5,424 bases of DNA from Anaerolineales bacterium (GTDB lineage: Bacteria > Chloroflexota > Anaerolineae > Anaerolineales > UBA11858), in contig WFTY01000134.1 in NCBI GenBank assembly GCA_015485245.1, forward strand, positions 1 to 5,424, written 5' to 3'. The position numbers and the translations under genes are program-made. Position 1 is the first letter of the stretch; every line of letters starts with the position of its first letter. Under the pieces are notes generated by a model. That model did not search any database, was not told the DNA's origin, and saw only the letters and a program-made list of their open reading frames with translations. Positions 1 to 5,424 of this stretch are shown here, in pieces.

Positions 1-1
1 G

Positions 2-61
2 GGCCTGGTTGTGGACGGTATCGTCGGCCCCAAGACCTGGGCGGCGCTGTTCGGGCCGTAA
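2..61 (+). CDS. C-terminal end of a peptidoglycan-binding-domain protein (5' truncated)
   Basis: Reading from base 2, an open frame of 19 codons ends at TAA (59-61). Its peptide contains LVVDGIVGPKTWAALFGP. The pattern V-DGIVGPKTW-A-L is the typical final helix region of a peptidoglycan-binding domain 1 repeat (PF01471). That family often sits at the end of cell-wall hydrolases, amidases or L,D-transpeptidases and anchors them to the murein. The rest of the gene lies before the window, so the catalytic partner is unknown. No clear terminator hairpin follows in the 74 bases before the next gene. Confidence 0.8.
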   Translation, partial: GLVVDGIVGPKTWAALFGP

Positions 62-135
62 CGTAAGAAAAGACCCGCACACCCCCTCTTAACGCGGCAT
101 TCCCTGTTCAACCCTCCCTCAGGATAGCCCATGCC

Positions 136-1005
136 GTGCAAGATTTTCTCATCCACACCCGTGAAGCCCTGCTCGCCCTGGCGCTGGGGTTCGACCCCCG
201 CGCCGTGCTCAACCCCCAGCATACCGATGGGGCGGGGGATAAAACCGTCGCCGCGGAACTCAAAGAGGCCCTCAACGCCTTCAAGGCCCATGCCATGGAC
301 GCGGGGGGCCGACATGTGGATTACGCCCGTCTGGCGGGCAGCCCGGCCTACACCAGATACCGCGCCGAATGTTCCCCCAAACTGGCGCGCTTCAACCCCG
401 GCACGCTGGAGAGCCGCGCCGAACAACTGGCCTTCTGGATCAACCTGTACAACGCCCTGATCCTCGATGCCGTGATCCGCTTTGGGGTAAAGAAAAGCGT
501 CACCGAGGGATTTGCAGGAGTGCTGCGCTTCTTCCGCCGGGCGGCCTACAACGTGGGCGGGGTGCGCTTCAGCGCCGAAGACATCGAGCAGGGGGTGCTG
601 CGGGGGAATCGCGGCAACCCCTACCTGCCCGGCCCGCAGTTCGGCCACCACGACCCGCGCCGCCGTTTTGTCCTCAACCCGGTGGACCCCCGCATCCACT
701 TTGCGCTGAATTGCGCCAGCTGTTCCTGCCCGCCGGTCGGCGTCTACGAAGCGGGGCGCATCGAGCGGCAACTCGACATGGCGGCGCGCAACTTCATCGC
801 CCAGGAAGTCAGGCTGGACAACGATAACCACACCCTGCATCTCTCCCCCATCTTCCGCTGGTACGCCGTCGATTTCGGCGGAGAACAGGGCATAATCGAA
901 TTTATCTGCAGATACTTACCGAAAAACGAGGCTCGCCGCCTGCGAGAGAATCGCCAAAACCTGCGTTTGCGCTACACTCCCTACGACTGGCAGCTCAACC
1001 ACTGA
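136..1005 (+). CDS. DUF547 domain protein
   Basis: A 289-residue protein of the DUF547 family (PF04784), whose biochemical function is not established. Family hallmarks seen: FWINLYNAL (residues 100-108), the core DPRIHFALNC-x-x-C-x-CPP (184-200, with C193, C196 and C198), and the C-terminal YDWQLN (283-288), matching the family's usual ending. The domain fills nearly the whole protein, a normal length for a stand-alone bacterial member. There is no signal peptide or membrane segment, so it is probably cytoplasmic. The start is taken at GTG 136: the frame is open back to a stop at 64-66 but offers no other usual start codon there, and an AGGA lies at 121-124, somewhat far upstream. An ATG at 131 lies in another frame and gives no family similarity. 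It follows the upstream gene by 74 bases on the same strand, so co-transcription is possible but unproven. The family call is firm; the exact start is less so. Confidence 0.88.
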   Translation: MQDFLIHTREALLALALGFDPRAVLNPQHTDGAGDKTVAAELKEALNAFKAHAMDAGGRHVDYARLAGSPAYTRYRAECSPKLARFNPGTLESRAEQLAFWINLYNALILDAVIRFGVKKSVTEGFAGVLRFFRRAAYNVGGVRFSAEDIEQGVLRGNRGNPYLPGPQFGHHDPRRRFVLNPVDPRIHFALNCASCSCPPVGVYEAGRIERQLDMAARNFIAQEVRLDNDNHTLHLSPIFRWYAVDFGGEQGIIEFICRYLPKNEARRLRENRQNLRLRYTPYDWQLNH

Positions 1006-1038
1006 CCAGGCCACTGCATATGCACCGCTCCACGCCAA

Positions 1039-1190
1039 GAATTCACCGCCCGTGACCTGAACACCGACAGCCCGATCAAGATCATCGCCCACCGCGATTA
1101 CGATCACGACGACTGTGTCCGCATTGCGAGGGCGCGGTGGACGTGTGGGCCTGGGACGGGACGACGCTCAGCCTGGATTGCTCCCTGGTC
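1039..1190 (+). pseudogene. Possible remnant of a degraded, frameshifted gene
   Basis: Two short coding-like peptides lie end to end in different frames. From 1039 the frame reads EFTARDLNTDSPIKIIAHRD and continues through YDHDDCVRIA to about 1128. From about 1131, one frame away, it reads GAVDVWAWDGTTLSLDCSLV. Both look like ordinary protein rather than random translation, and joining them needs a single frameshift near 1128-1133. There is no start codon with a ribosome binding site and no plausible C-terminus, so this would be a fragment. I do not recognise the family. The first part is in the same frame as the DUF547 gene after its TGA (1003-1005), but DUF547 ends naturally at YDWQLNH, so it is not a lost tail of that gene. 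It could also be chance coding likeness in GC-rich DNA. Confidence 0.25.
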
Positions 1191-1313
1191 GCGCCAGCAT
1201 CCCAATCCACACCGCAACCTGAGAGGCGTTCGGCTGCTTCATCATCGCTAACCTCATCCAATCGCTTTTACACGCCGCTTACACCATCTAAATCCTCCAT
1301 AAAAGGGGGCTCG

Positions 1314-1319
1314 TATAAT
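1314..1319 (+). promoter_or_regulatory. Candidate -10 box for the hydrolase-fusion lipoprotein gene
   Basis: A perfect TATAAT lies 49 bases before the ATG at 1369 in a locally AT-rich stretch. The hexamer at a 17-base spacing upstream (AATCCT, 1291-1296) is a poor -35 match and there is no TG extension, so the call rests on the -10 alone. Transcription would begin near 1326, giving a leader of roughly 40 bases. Confidence 0.4.
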
Positions 1320-1356
1320 TATCGTTGACAATGCAATTCACCCATCGAGCACCCTC

Positions 1357-1361
1357 AGGAG
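1357..1361 (+). promoter_or_regulatory. Ribosome binding site for the gene starting at 1369
   Basis: AGGAG with a 7-base spacing to the ATG at 1369. It fixes this ATG rather than the in-frame ATG at 1390 (Met 8), and the longer version restores the positively charged start of the lipoprotein signal sequence. Confidence 0.8.
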
Positions 1362-1368
1362 AATTACT

Positions 1369-3093
1369 ATGAAGCGCGTATCTAGAGCGATGAACTGGCT
1401 GTTTTTTCCGCTCACCCTGGTGATCCTGGCGTGTACAGGGTCGCCATCCACCCTGTCGGCAGCAGCCTCGCCACCCTCCCCAACGGCGCCCATCCAGCAA
1501 AGCCCACCTCCCGACATCTCCCTGGAGGGGAGAGAATACACCATCACCAACCCCACCAGCGGCGCGGCGCTGTACGCCGCCATCTACTATCCGGAAGACT
1601 GGGACGAAGAAAGCAACTTACCTGCCCTGGTACTGGTACCAGGGGGAAGTGGCGACAGCGGCAGTTTCGTGCGCGGCAGGGGAGCTCCCCCGCTGGTGCC
1701 CGCCATCACTCAGGCCGGGTATGCTGCAATCGTCTTCGACCCCGACGGGCGCGGGCGCAGCGAGGGGATCGAAGACTACGATGGGTTCGTGCAGCAGGAC
1801 GGGCTGGCCGCGGTCATCCGCAGCGCGGCGACGTGGCCGGGTGTGGACGCGGACAACATTGGCCTGGTGACCACCTCCTATGGCATCACCATGGGAGCAG
1901 GCGCGCTGGCACGCCACCCAGATTTACCGGTACGCTTTCTGCTCGATTGGGAAGGCCCGGCAAACCGCGACGACACCGGCGGTTGCGACGAGGCGGGAAC
2001 AGGTCATTTGCAAAAGGTCGCTTCCTGCGATGATGAAGATTTCTGGAGCCAGCGCGAGGCCAGCGCTTTCATCGCCCAGATCAACGTCCCCTATCAGCGC
2101 CTTCAATCCGAGAAAGACCATGTCCAGCCAGATAACAGCCACGCCATTCTAATGATCAACAATGCAGTGGAAGGCGGCGTCCCCTGGACACGGTTGAACG
2201 ATCTGCCGCCCAACCAAACCTACGCCCCCAACAATCCGCCATCCATGCTGCCCGAGAGCACAGACAAGATGAAAAACCAGTTGATCATCCAATATGCGGG
2301 TGAAATGTTTGCGCTAGACAGCATGGCAGAGAGCACTGCAAGTCATCAGGGAAACGCGATCTCCTCCGTCCCAGCGGTCTTCTTCGTCGTACACATTGAG
2401 ACCAGCGACCACAACACACAACCCGACTCAGTGACTGATGAGTGGTACATGCTGGAGGCTTTTGTCGCTCTGGCTGACCGCTACGGCTATAAACTGACGC
2501 TGGAGTTTCAGCCCCAATGGGCGGAATACGCCCTGGCGCGCCCTGAGGCGCTGGCGCAAATCCGCGCCTGGGAGGCTGCAGGGCATGAGATCGCCGTACA
2601 CCACCACGGGGTCAGCCACGCCGCCTGGGATGGCTACACCAATGCGCCGGGATACCAGAACCGTCCGGAATACCGCGGCACAATGGACGACGCCATGGCG
2701 CTGCTCAACCAGTTGCCCGCCGATGGCGTCCCGCTCACCGGCGGGATGACCGACGAAGAAACTGATTGGCCCGCCACGCTGATCTACGCCACCGGTGGAC
2801 TGGGGATGTCTGGTGGGGGACTGCGCTCCACGCCCGCGGCGGCGACCTACAACGACGTAAACGTCACCCAGGTGAGCAATCAGGGCTTTGTGCTCGGCTT
2901 CGGCCCGGAGGCCACGCTGGAAGAAATACAGGCTGCGGTGGAGGGGGCTGAACCCGGTGAGGTAGTCGGCATTACCACCCATCCCTTCAATTTCTGGGAG
3001 CATCAAGACGAAATCGAGACATTGTTCCAATACCTGCAAGCTACCGGGATAAAGATTCAGACCACCTCCACAATCCTGAGCACAAACCCATAG
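1369..3093 (+). CDS. Predicted lipoprotein: alpha/beta-hydrolase-like domain fused to a NodB/polysaccharide-deacetylase-like domain
   Basis: 574 residues. Residues 1-22 form a lipoprotein-type signal (basic start, hydrophobic core, VILAC with C22 as likely lipidated Cys), followed by a Ser/Pro/Ala/Thr-rich linker to about residue 50. An alpha/beta-hydrolase-like domain spans about 52-300: strand and oxyanion loop LVLVPGGSGDSG (87-98), FDPDGRGRSEG (123-133), a nucleophile elbow TTSYG with S170, and EKDHVQPDNSH (248-258). The elbow lacks the usual first Gly of GxSxG, and the acid/His partners are uncertain (D193 or D250; H251 or H258). After a linker, about 335-574 resembles the NodB (CE4) fold: FFVVHIE (338-344), GHEIAVHHHGVSHAAWDGY (405-423), GGMTDEETDWP (458-468) and GITTHPFNF (534-542). 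GHEI followed by HxxxH (H413, H417) recalls the CE4 metal motif, but the TFDDG motif is absent. Likely a surface esterase or deacetylase; substrate unknown. The C-terminal domain recurs in the next gene. The architecture is fairly clear; the activity is inferred. Confidence 0.82.
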   Translation: MKRVSRAMNWLFFPLTLVILACTGSPSTLSAAASPPSPTAPIQQSPPPDISLEGREYTITNPTSGAALYAAIYYPEDWDEESNLPALVLVPGGSGDSGSFVRGRGAPPLVPAITQAGYAAIVFDPDGRGRSEGIEDYDGFVQQDGLAAVIRSAATWPGVDADNIGLVTTSYGITMGAGALARHPDLPVRFLLDWEGPANRDDTGGCDEAGTGHLQKVASCDDEDFWSQREASAFIAQINVPYQRLQSEKDHVQPDNSHAILMINNAVEGGVPWTRLNDLPPNQTYAPNNPPSMLPESTDKMKNQLIIQYAGEMFALDSMAESTASHQGNAISSVPAVFFVVHIETSDHNTQPDSVTDEWYMLEAFVALADRYGYKLTLEFQPQWAEYALARPEALAQIRAWEAAGHEIAVHHHGVSHAAWDGYTNAPGYQNRPEYRGTMDDAMALLNQLPADGVPLTGGMTDEETDWPATLIYATGGLGMSGGGLRSTPAAATYNDVNVTQVSNQGFVLGFGPEATLEEIQAAVEGAEPGEVVGITTHPFNFWEHQDEIETLFQYLQATGIKIQTTSTILSTNP

Positions 3094-3125
3094 CGAGTAG
3101 AGGGACGCAGCAAGAAAAAACGCGC

Positions 3126-3200
3126 CCCAGAGACACCGAGTCCACGGAGTTCTCTCGAGGAATAACAGAGATTCTCTGTGGTCTCTGTCTCTGTGGTGAA
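3126..3200. repeat. CAGAGA-type intergenic inverted repeat
   Basis: An imperfect inverted repeat in the gap between the two fusion genes. The left arm (about 3126-3150) carries CCAGAGACACCGAGTCCACG, and the right arm (about 3172-3200) read on the other strand gives CCACAGAGACAGAGACCACA. Inside lies a perfect 15-base palindrome, ACAGAGATTCTCTGT (3165-3179). CTCTGTGG occurs twice directly (3174-3181 and 3189-3196) with another TCTCTGT between. From memory, dispersed intergenic repeats built from CACAGAGACACAGAG words occur in several environmental phyla; no family can be assigned here. The RNA could fold into a long stem, but no T run follows, so it is not a standard terminator. Confidence 0.65.
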
Positions 3201-3260
3201 CTCTTGTCAGGCACAATTTACAAAACGATTACAAGACCTCAATAAATACCCTAATCCGAC

Positions 3261-3269
3261 TGATATACT
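3261..3269 (+). promoter_or_regulatory. Extended -10 promoter candidate for the propeller-fusion gene
   Basis: TGATATACT fits the extended -10 pattern TG-n-TATAnT, placed 42 bases before the ATG at 3312 in the most AT-rich part of the window (about 3210-3300). The -35 position at a 17-base spacing (AATAAA, 3241-3246) is weak, as is common for extended -10 promoters. It would let this gene be transcribed independently of the upstream one. Confidence 0.5.
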
Positions 3270-3299
3270 CCTTTTCAGAACCCTTTCCACAACACATTT

Positions 3300-3306
3300 G
3301 GAGGAG
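3300..3306 (+). promoter_or_regulatory. Ribosome binding site for the gene starting at 3312
   Basis: GGAGGAG, a near-consensus Shine-Dalgarno sequence, ends 5 bases before the ATG at 3312. It identifies the start codon clearly, and the protein then opens with a good signal peptide. Confidence 0.85.
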
Positions 3307-3311
3307 CACCG

Positions 3312-5424
3312 ATGAAACACAAACGTATTTTCACCTTTCTGACCGCTTTGCTGATCGCCCTGGCCCTGTCCGGCGCGCCGCGTTTGGAGACGCAGGCGCA
3401 AAGCGGGGTCACGCCCGTGCCCGACGCCGACTACGGCGAGACCGAGTGGGGGCGCTATGTTCGGGTCCCCATGAACGAAAATTGCGCCAACATCACCGCC
3501 ACACCAGTGATTGTGGGCGACTGGCTGATTTACCCCAGCCACGAATACATGGAGTGTCAACAGAACGCCGGCCCGTATGCCCGCGTGCTGTTCGGTTACA
3601 ACTTGCGAGACGGGCAACTCTACACGCTCTACGAGGGCGCGGCGGGCGAGGCCCCACTGACCTACGACGCCGCGGGGAACACGCTCTACTGGACGGTCAC
3701 ATTCGGCGGCACGGTGCTGACCTTTGACCCCCAAACCCTGGAACTGCGCCAGAAGATGAGCGTGGGCATCACTTCGGATAGCGGCGGCGCGGCGCTGGAC
3801 AACCTGTTCTACTTCGGGTCGGTCAACTCGCCGGGGAATGCCTGTCAGAACCCGCTCAACCCCAACTGCGGCGGGTTGTTCGCCATCAACGCCAACGGTG
3901 AGGTGGCGCGCCAACACAACACGGACGACGGATTCCGCGCCTGGATTGGCACCAGCGTGACCAGCGACGGCGAATACCTGTATTGGGGCAGCGCCGCGCA
4001 AACCGTAGGCGAGAAATCCGGCGACGAGACAGAGTATCTTTACGGTTGCTCGGTGATTAAGACGGACAAAGACCTCAACATCCTGGCGGCCTTCGACCCC
4101 GGAGACCTGGCCTGCTATAAACTGCCCTTCGAGGGAGCCAATATGGATTCCGTCTCCGGCGAGGTGGTACCCGACGGTAAGGGGGTGTGGGTGCAATATG
4201 TACGCCCTAACGACGAGCGCATGATGAGCGCCCTCTACCGCCTGGACAACGATTTGAATGAGGTTTGCCGCGTGGAATTCCCCTTCGAGCCGCAGACCCA
4301 GGCCGTGGGCTTCTACACCGCCCCCACCGTGGACGCGGGGGGAGACGCCTACATCGCCGTCAGCGTGCCGGACGAGGGGAATATCCGCCGCGGCCTGCTG
4401 CTGCGCGTGAGCCCCGATTGCCAGACCACCACGCTGGCCGAAGCGCCGGGCGCGTTCGCCCACGCCTCGCCCACCCTGGCCGATGACCAGTACATCCTGT
4501 TCGCCACCGACGGCAAATTACAAACCCTCACCCTGGACGGCCAAATCGTGAAGGAATACGCCCTGGCTTCAAACGCCCGCGTGCTCACCAGCCCGGTGAT
4601 TCAGGATGGCGTCATCTATGTGTTGCAAGAGGACGGCACGCTGAACATCATCGAGAACAGCGGCCTCTCCGGGTATGGGAACGCCATCTGGCCGCGCTAT
4701 CGCCACGATAACGCCGGTTCCGCCATACTTGGAGAGCAGGTCAACGCTCAGGGCGCAAATACAGCCCCCGCGGCCGCGCCATCCACAACGGTTGCAGAAA
4801 GCGGCAATGGGCCGAAGGGCGCGTTCCTCGCCTTCCACCTGGAGGTCAGCCGCGGGGGGCGCATCAAGCAACTGTGGCCGCTGCTGGAGCAGTTCATGAA
4901 CCTGGCCGACCAGTACGGCGTGAAGGTTACGCTGCAATTCTCCTGGCCGTGGGCGGATTACGTCTACAAGAGCAACCTGCTGGACACCGTCTACGCCTGG
5001 GAAGCGGAGGGGCACGAGATCGCCCTGCACCATCACGGGCCGACGCACGCCTTCTTCGACGGCTACACCAACGCGCCCGATGCCATCGCCGGGAACATGC
5101 ACGTCACCAATTACGATTACCTGGGCGACATGGGCGCGCTGATGGCCTTCATGGCTCCGCTCTCGCAAAAGGGCATCACCTCGGCGGGCATGTCCGACGA
5201 GGACACCGACTGGCCGGCGGGGGTGCTCTACTTCGCCACCGACTCCGGCGATTCGCCCTCCAAAGAAGACCTGCTCAGCCGCCCGGTGGAGACGGCGCAC
5301 AACGGCTACCCGGTGGTGGAAATCTACAATGCCGGGTACGAGATCGATCATCTGGGCGCGGAATCCACCAACCTGGCGGACGTGGAGCACGCTTTGCAAA
5401 CCGCCGCCCCCGATGAGTATCTGG
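3312..5424 (+). CDS. Exported beta-propeller-like protein fused to a deacetylase-like domain (3' truncated)
   Basis: An uninterrupted frame of 704 codons runs off the window end. Residues 1-29 are a signal peptide (KHKR start, hydrophobic core, likely cleavage after A29 in TQA-QS). About 45-470 looks like a PQQ/BamB- or WD40-like beta-propeller: recurring blade-like strands such as TPVIVGDWLIYP, GLLLRVSPDC, TSPVIQDGVIYVLQEDG, ending with NAIWPRYRHDN (457-467), which resembles the WPxxRHD motif often seen beside such repeats. All eight visible cysteines (58, 82, 178, 186, 246, 268, 319, 370) lie here, an even number that suits disulfides outside the cytoplasm. An Ala/Thr/Pro/Ser/Gly-rich linker (about 476-500) leads to a second copy of the domain found in the gene ending at 3093: GAFLAFHLE (503-511), GHEIALHHHGPTHAFFDGY (567-585), GMSDEDTDWP (626-635). 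Its C-terminus, where the partner has THPFNF, is missing here. Probably surface-bound or secreted; propeller ligand and enzymatic substrate unknown. Domain calls are by motif reading only. Confidence 0.85.
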   Translation, partial: MKHKRIFTFLTALLIALALSGAPRLETQAQSGVTPVPDADYGETEWGRYVRVPMNENCANITATPVIVGDWLIYPSHEYMECQQNAGPYARVLFGYNLRDGQLYTLYEGAAGEAPLTYDAAGNTLYWTVTFGGTVLTFDPQTLELRQKMSVGITSDSGGAALDNLFYFGSVNSPGNACQNPLNPNCGGLFAINANGEVARQHNTDDGFRAWIGTSVTSDGEYLYWGSAAQTVGEKSGDETEYLYGCSVIKTDKDLNILAAFDPGDLACYKLPFEGANMDSVSGEVVPDGKGVWVQYVRPNDERMMSALYRLDNDLNEVCRVEFPFEPQTQAVGFYTAPTVDAGGDAYIAVSVPDEGNIRRGLLLRVSPDCQTTTLAEAPGAFAHASPTLADDQYILFATDGKLQTLTLDGQIVKEYALASNARVLTSPVIQDGVIYVLQEDGTLNIIENSGLSGYGNAIWPRYRHDNAGSAILGEQVNAQGANTAPAAAPSTTVAESGNGPKGAFLAFHLEVSRGGRIKQLWPLLEQFMNLADQYGVKVTLQFSWPWADYVYKSNLLDTVYAWEAEGHEIALHHHGPTHAFFDGYTNAPDAIAGNMHVTNYDYLGDMGALMAFMAPLSQKGITSAGMSDEDTDWPAGVLYFATDSGDSPSKEDLLSRPVETAHNGYPVVEIYNAGYEIDHLGAESTNLADVEHALQTAAPDEYL

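Larger units (their letters stand above)
1006..1368. other. Intergenic gap with possible gene relic and upstream region of the hydrolase-fusion gene
   Basis: This 363-base stretch holds no intact gene that I can support. Its first half has coding-like composition and may be a decayed reading frame (about 1039-1190, listed separately). Bases 1191-1300 show nothing recognisable: no tRNA-like fold, no hairpin followed by a T run, no tandem repeats. The last 60 bases are more AT-rich and carry a TATAAT at 1314-1319 and a strong ribosome binding site before the ATG at 1369. A perfect 10-base palindrome, TGCATATGCA, sits at 1015-1024 but lacks terminator features. Confidence 0.6.

Noticed and set aside
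131..460. ATG-led + strand frame overlapping the DUF547 gene
   Set aside because: Its product is Pro/Arg/Ser-rich without family similarity, whereas the overlapping frame gives a full DUF547 protein.
1015..1024. Palindrome TGCATATGCA after the DUF547 stop codon
   Set aside because: Short, AT-centred and not followed by a T run, so not a terminator; no evidence that it is a protein binding site.
1325..1330. Perfect TTGACA as a -35 box
   Set aside because: No acceptable -10 lies 15-19 bases downstream (the region reads through GAGCACC into the ribosome binding site), so it is probably chance.
1625..1644. Perfect inverted repeat CCCTGGTAC-TG-GTACCAGGG
   Set aside because: It lies inside the lipoprotein coding region encoding ALVLVPG of the hydrolase strand and is explained by Val/Leu/Pro codons; no regulatory context.
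2428..3216. Antisense open frame (262 codons, - strand)
   Set aside because: Mirror of the second half of the lipoprotein gene; its start lies in the inverted repeat and the protein has no family features.
3207..4463. Long antisense open frame (418 codons, - strand)
   Set aside because: It lies opposite the propeller gene, which has a ribosome binding site, signal peptide and recognisable motifs. The antisense protein is rich in Val/Gly/Ala/His repeats typical of GC-rich shadow frames and has no recognisable domain.
4569..5399. Antisense open frame (276 codons, - strand)
   Set aside because: Shadow of the deacetylase-like half of the + strand gene; its composition is typical of antisense GC-rich frames and no motif was found.
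1..5424. tRNA, rRNA, CRISPR array, transposase or riboswitch
   Set aside because: No cloverleaf-like segment, regular spacer-repeat pattern, transposase motif or conserved leader structure was seen on either strand.

Overview
The window reads as a piece of a GC-rich chromosome from an environmental, non-model bacterium. Large secreted multidomain proteins, Pro/Ser/Thr-rich linkers, a WPRYRHDN-type propeller motif and a CAGAGA-type intergenic repeat are compatible with Chloroflexota (Anaerolineae-like) or a similar phylum. This is a style-based inference; no marker gene is present. All supportable genes lie on the + strand.

Layout. (1) Bases 2-61 hold the last 19 codons of a gene ending in a peptidoglycan-binding repeat (PF01471 type). 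(2) Bases 136-1005 encode a DUF547 protein with a GTG start. (3) Bases 1006-1368 are a 363-base gap. It contains a possible frameshifted gene relic (about 1039-1190), then a plausible -10 box and a ribosome binding site for the next gene. (4) Bases 1369-3093 encode a 574-residue predicted lipoprotein. It joins an N-terminal alpha/beta-hydrolase-like domain to a C-terminal domain resembling the NodB/polysaccharide-deacetylase fold. (5) Bases 3094-3311 form a gap with an imperfect inverted repeat rich in CAGAGA/TCTCTG words, followed by an AT-rich stretch with an extended -10 promoter. (6) Bases 3312-5424 begin a gene that runs off the window (704 codons visible). It encodes an exported beta-propeller-like protein fused to a second copy of the same deacetylase-like domain.

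The main observation is that genes 4 and 6 are adjacent and carry unrelated N-terminal modules, but share a C-terminal module. Shared motifs are H-[IL]-E, GHEIA-[VL]-HHHG-x-[ST]-HA, DGYTNAP and GM-[TS]-DE-[ED]-TDWPA. This looks like a duplicated, probably metal-binding domain combined with different partners and placed at the cell surface. A role in carbohydrate or cell-envelope ester or N-acetyl chemistry is a reasonable guess, but the substrate cannot be read from the sequence. The gap with its own promoter suggests the two genes can be transcribed separately.
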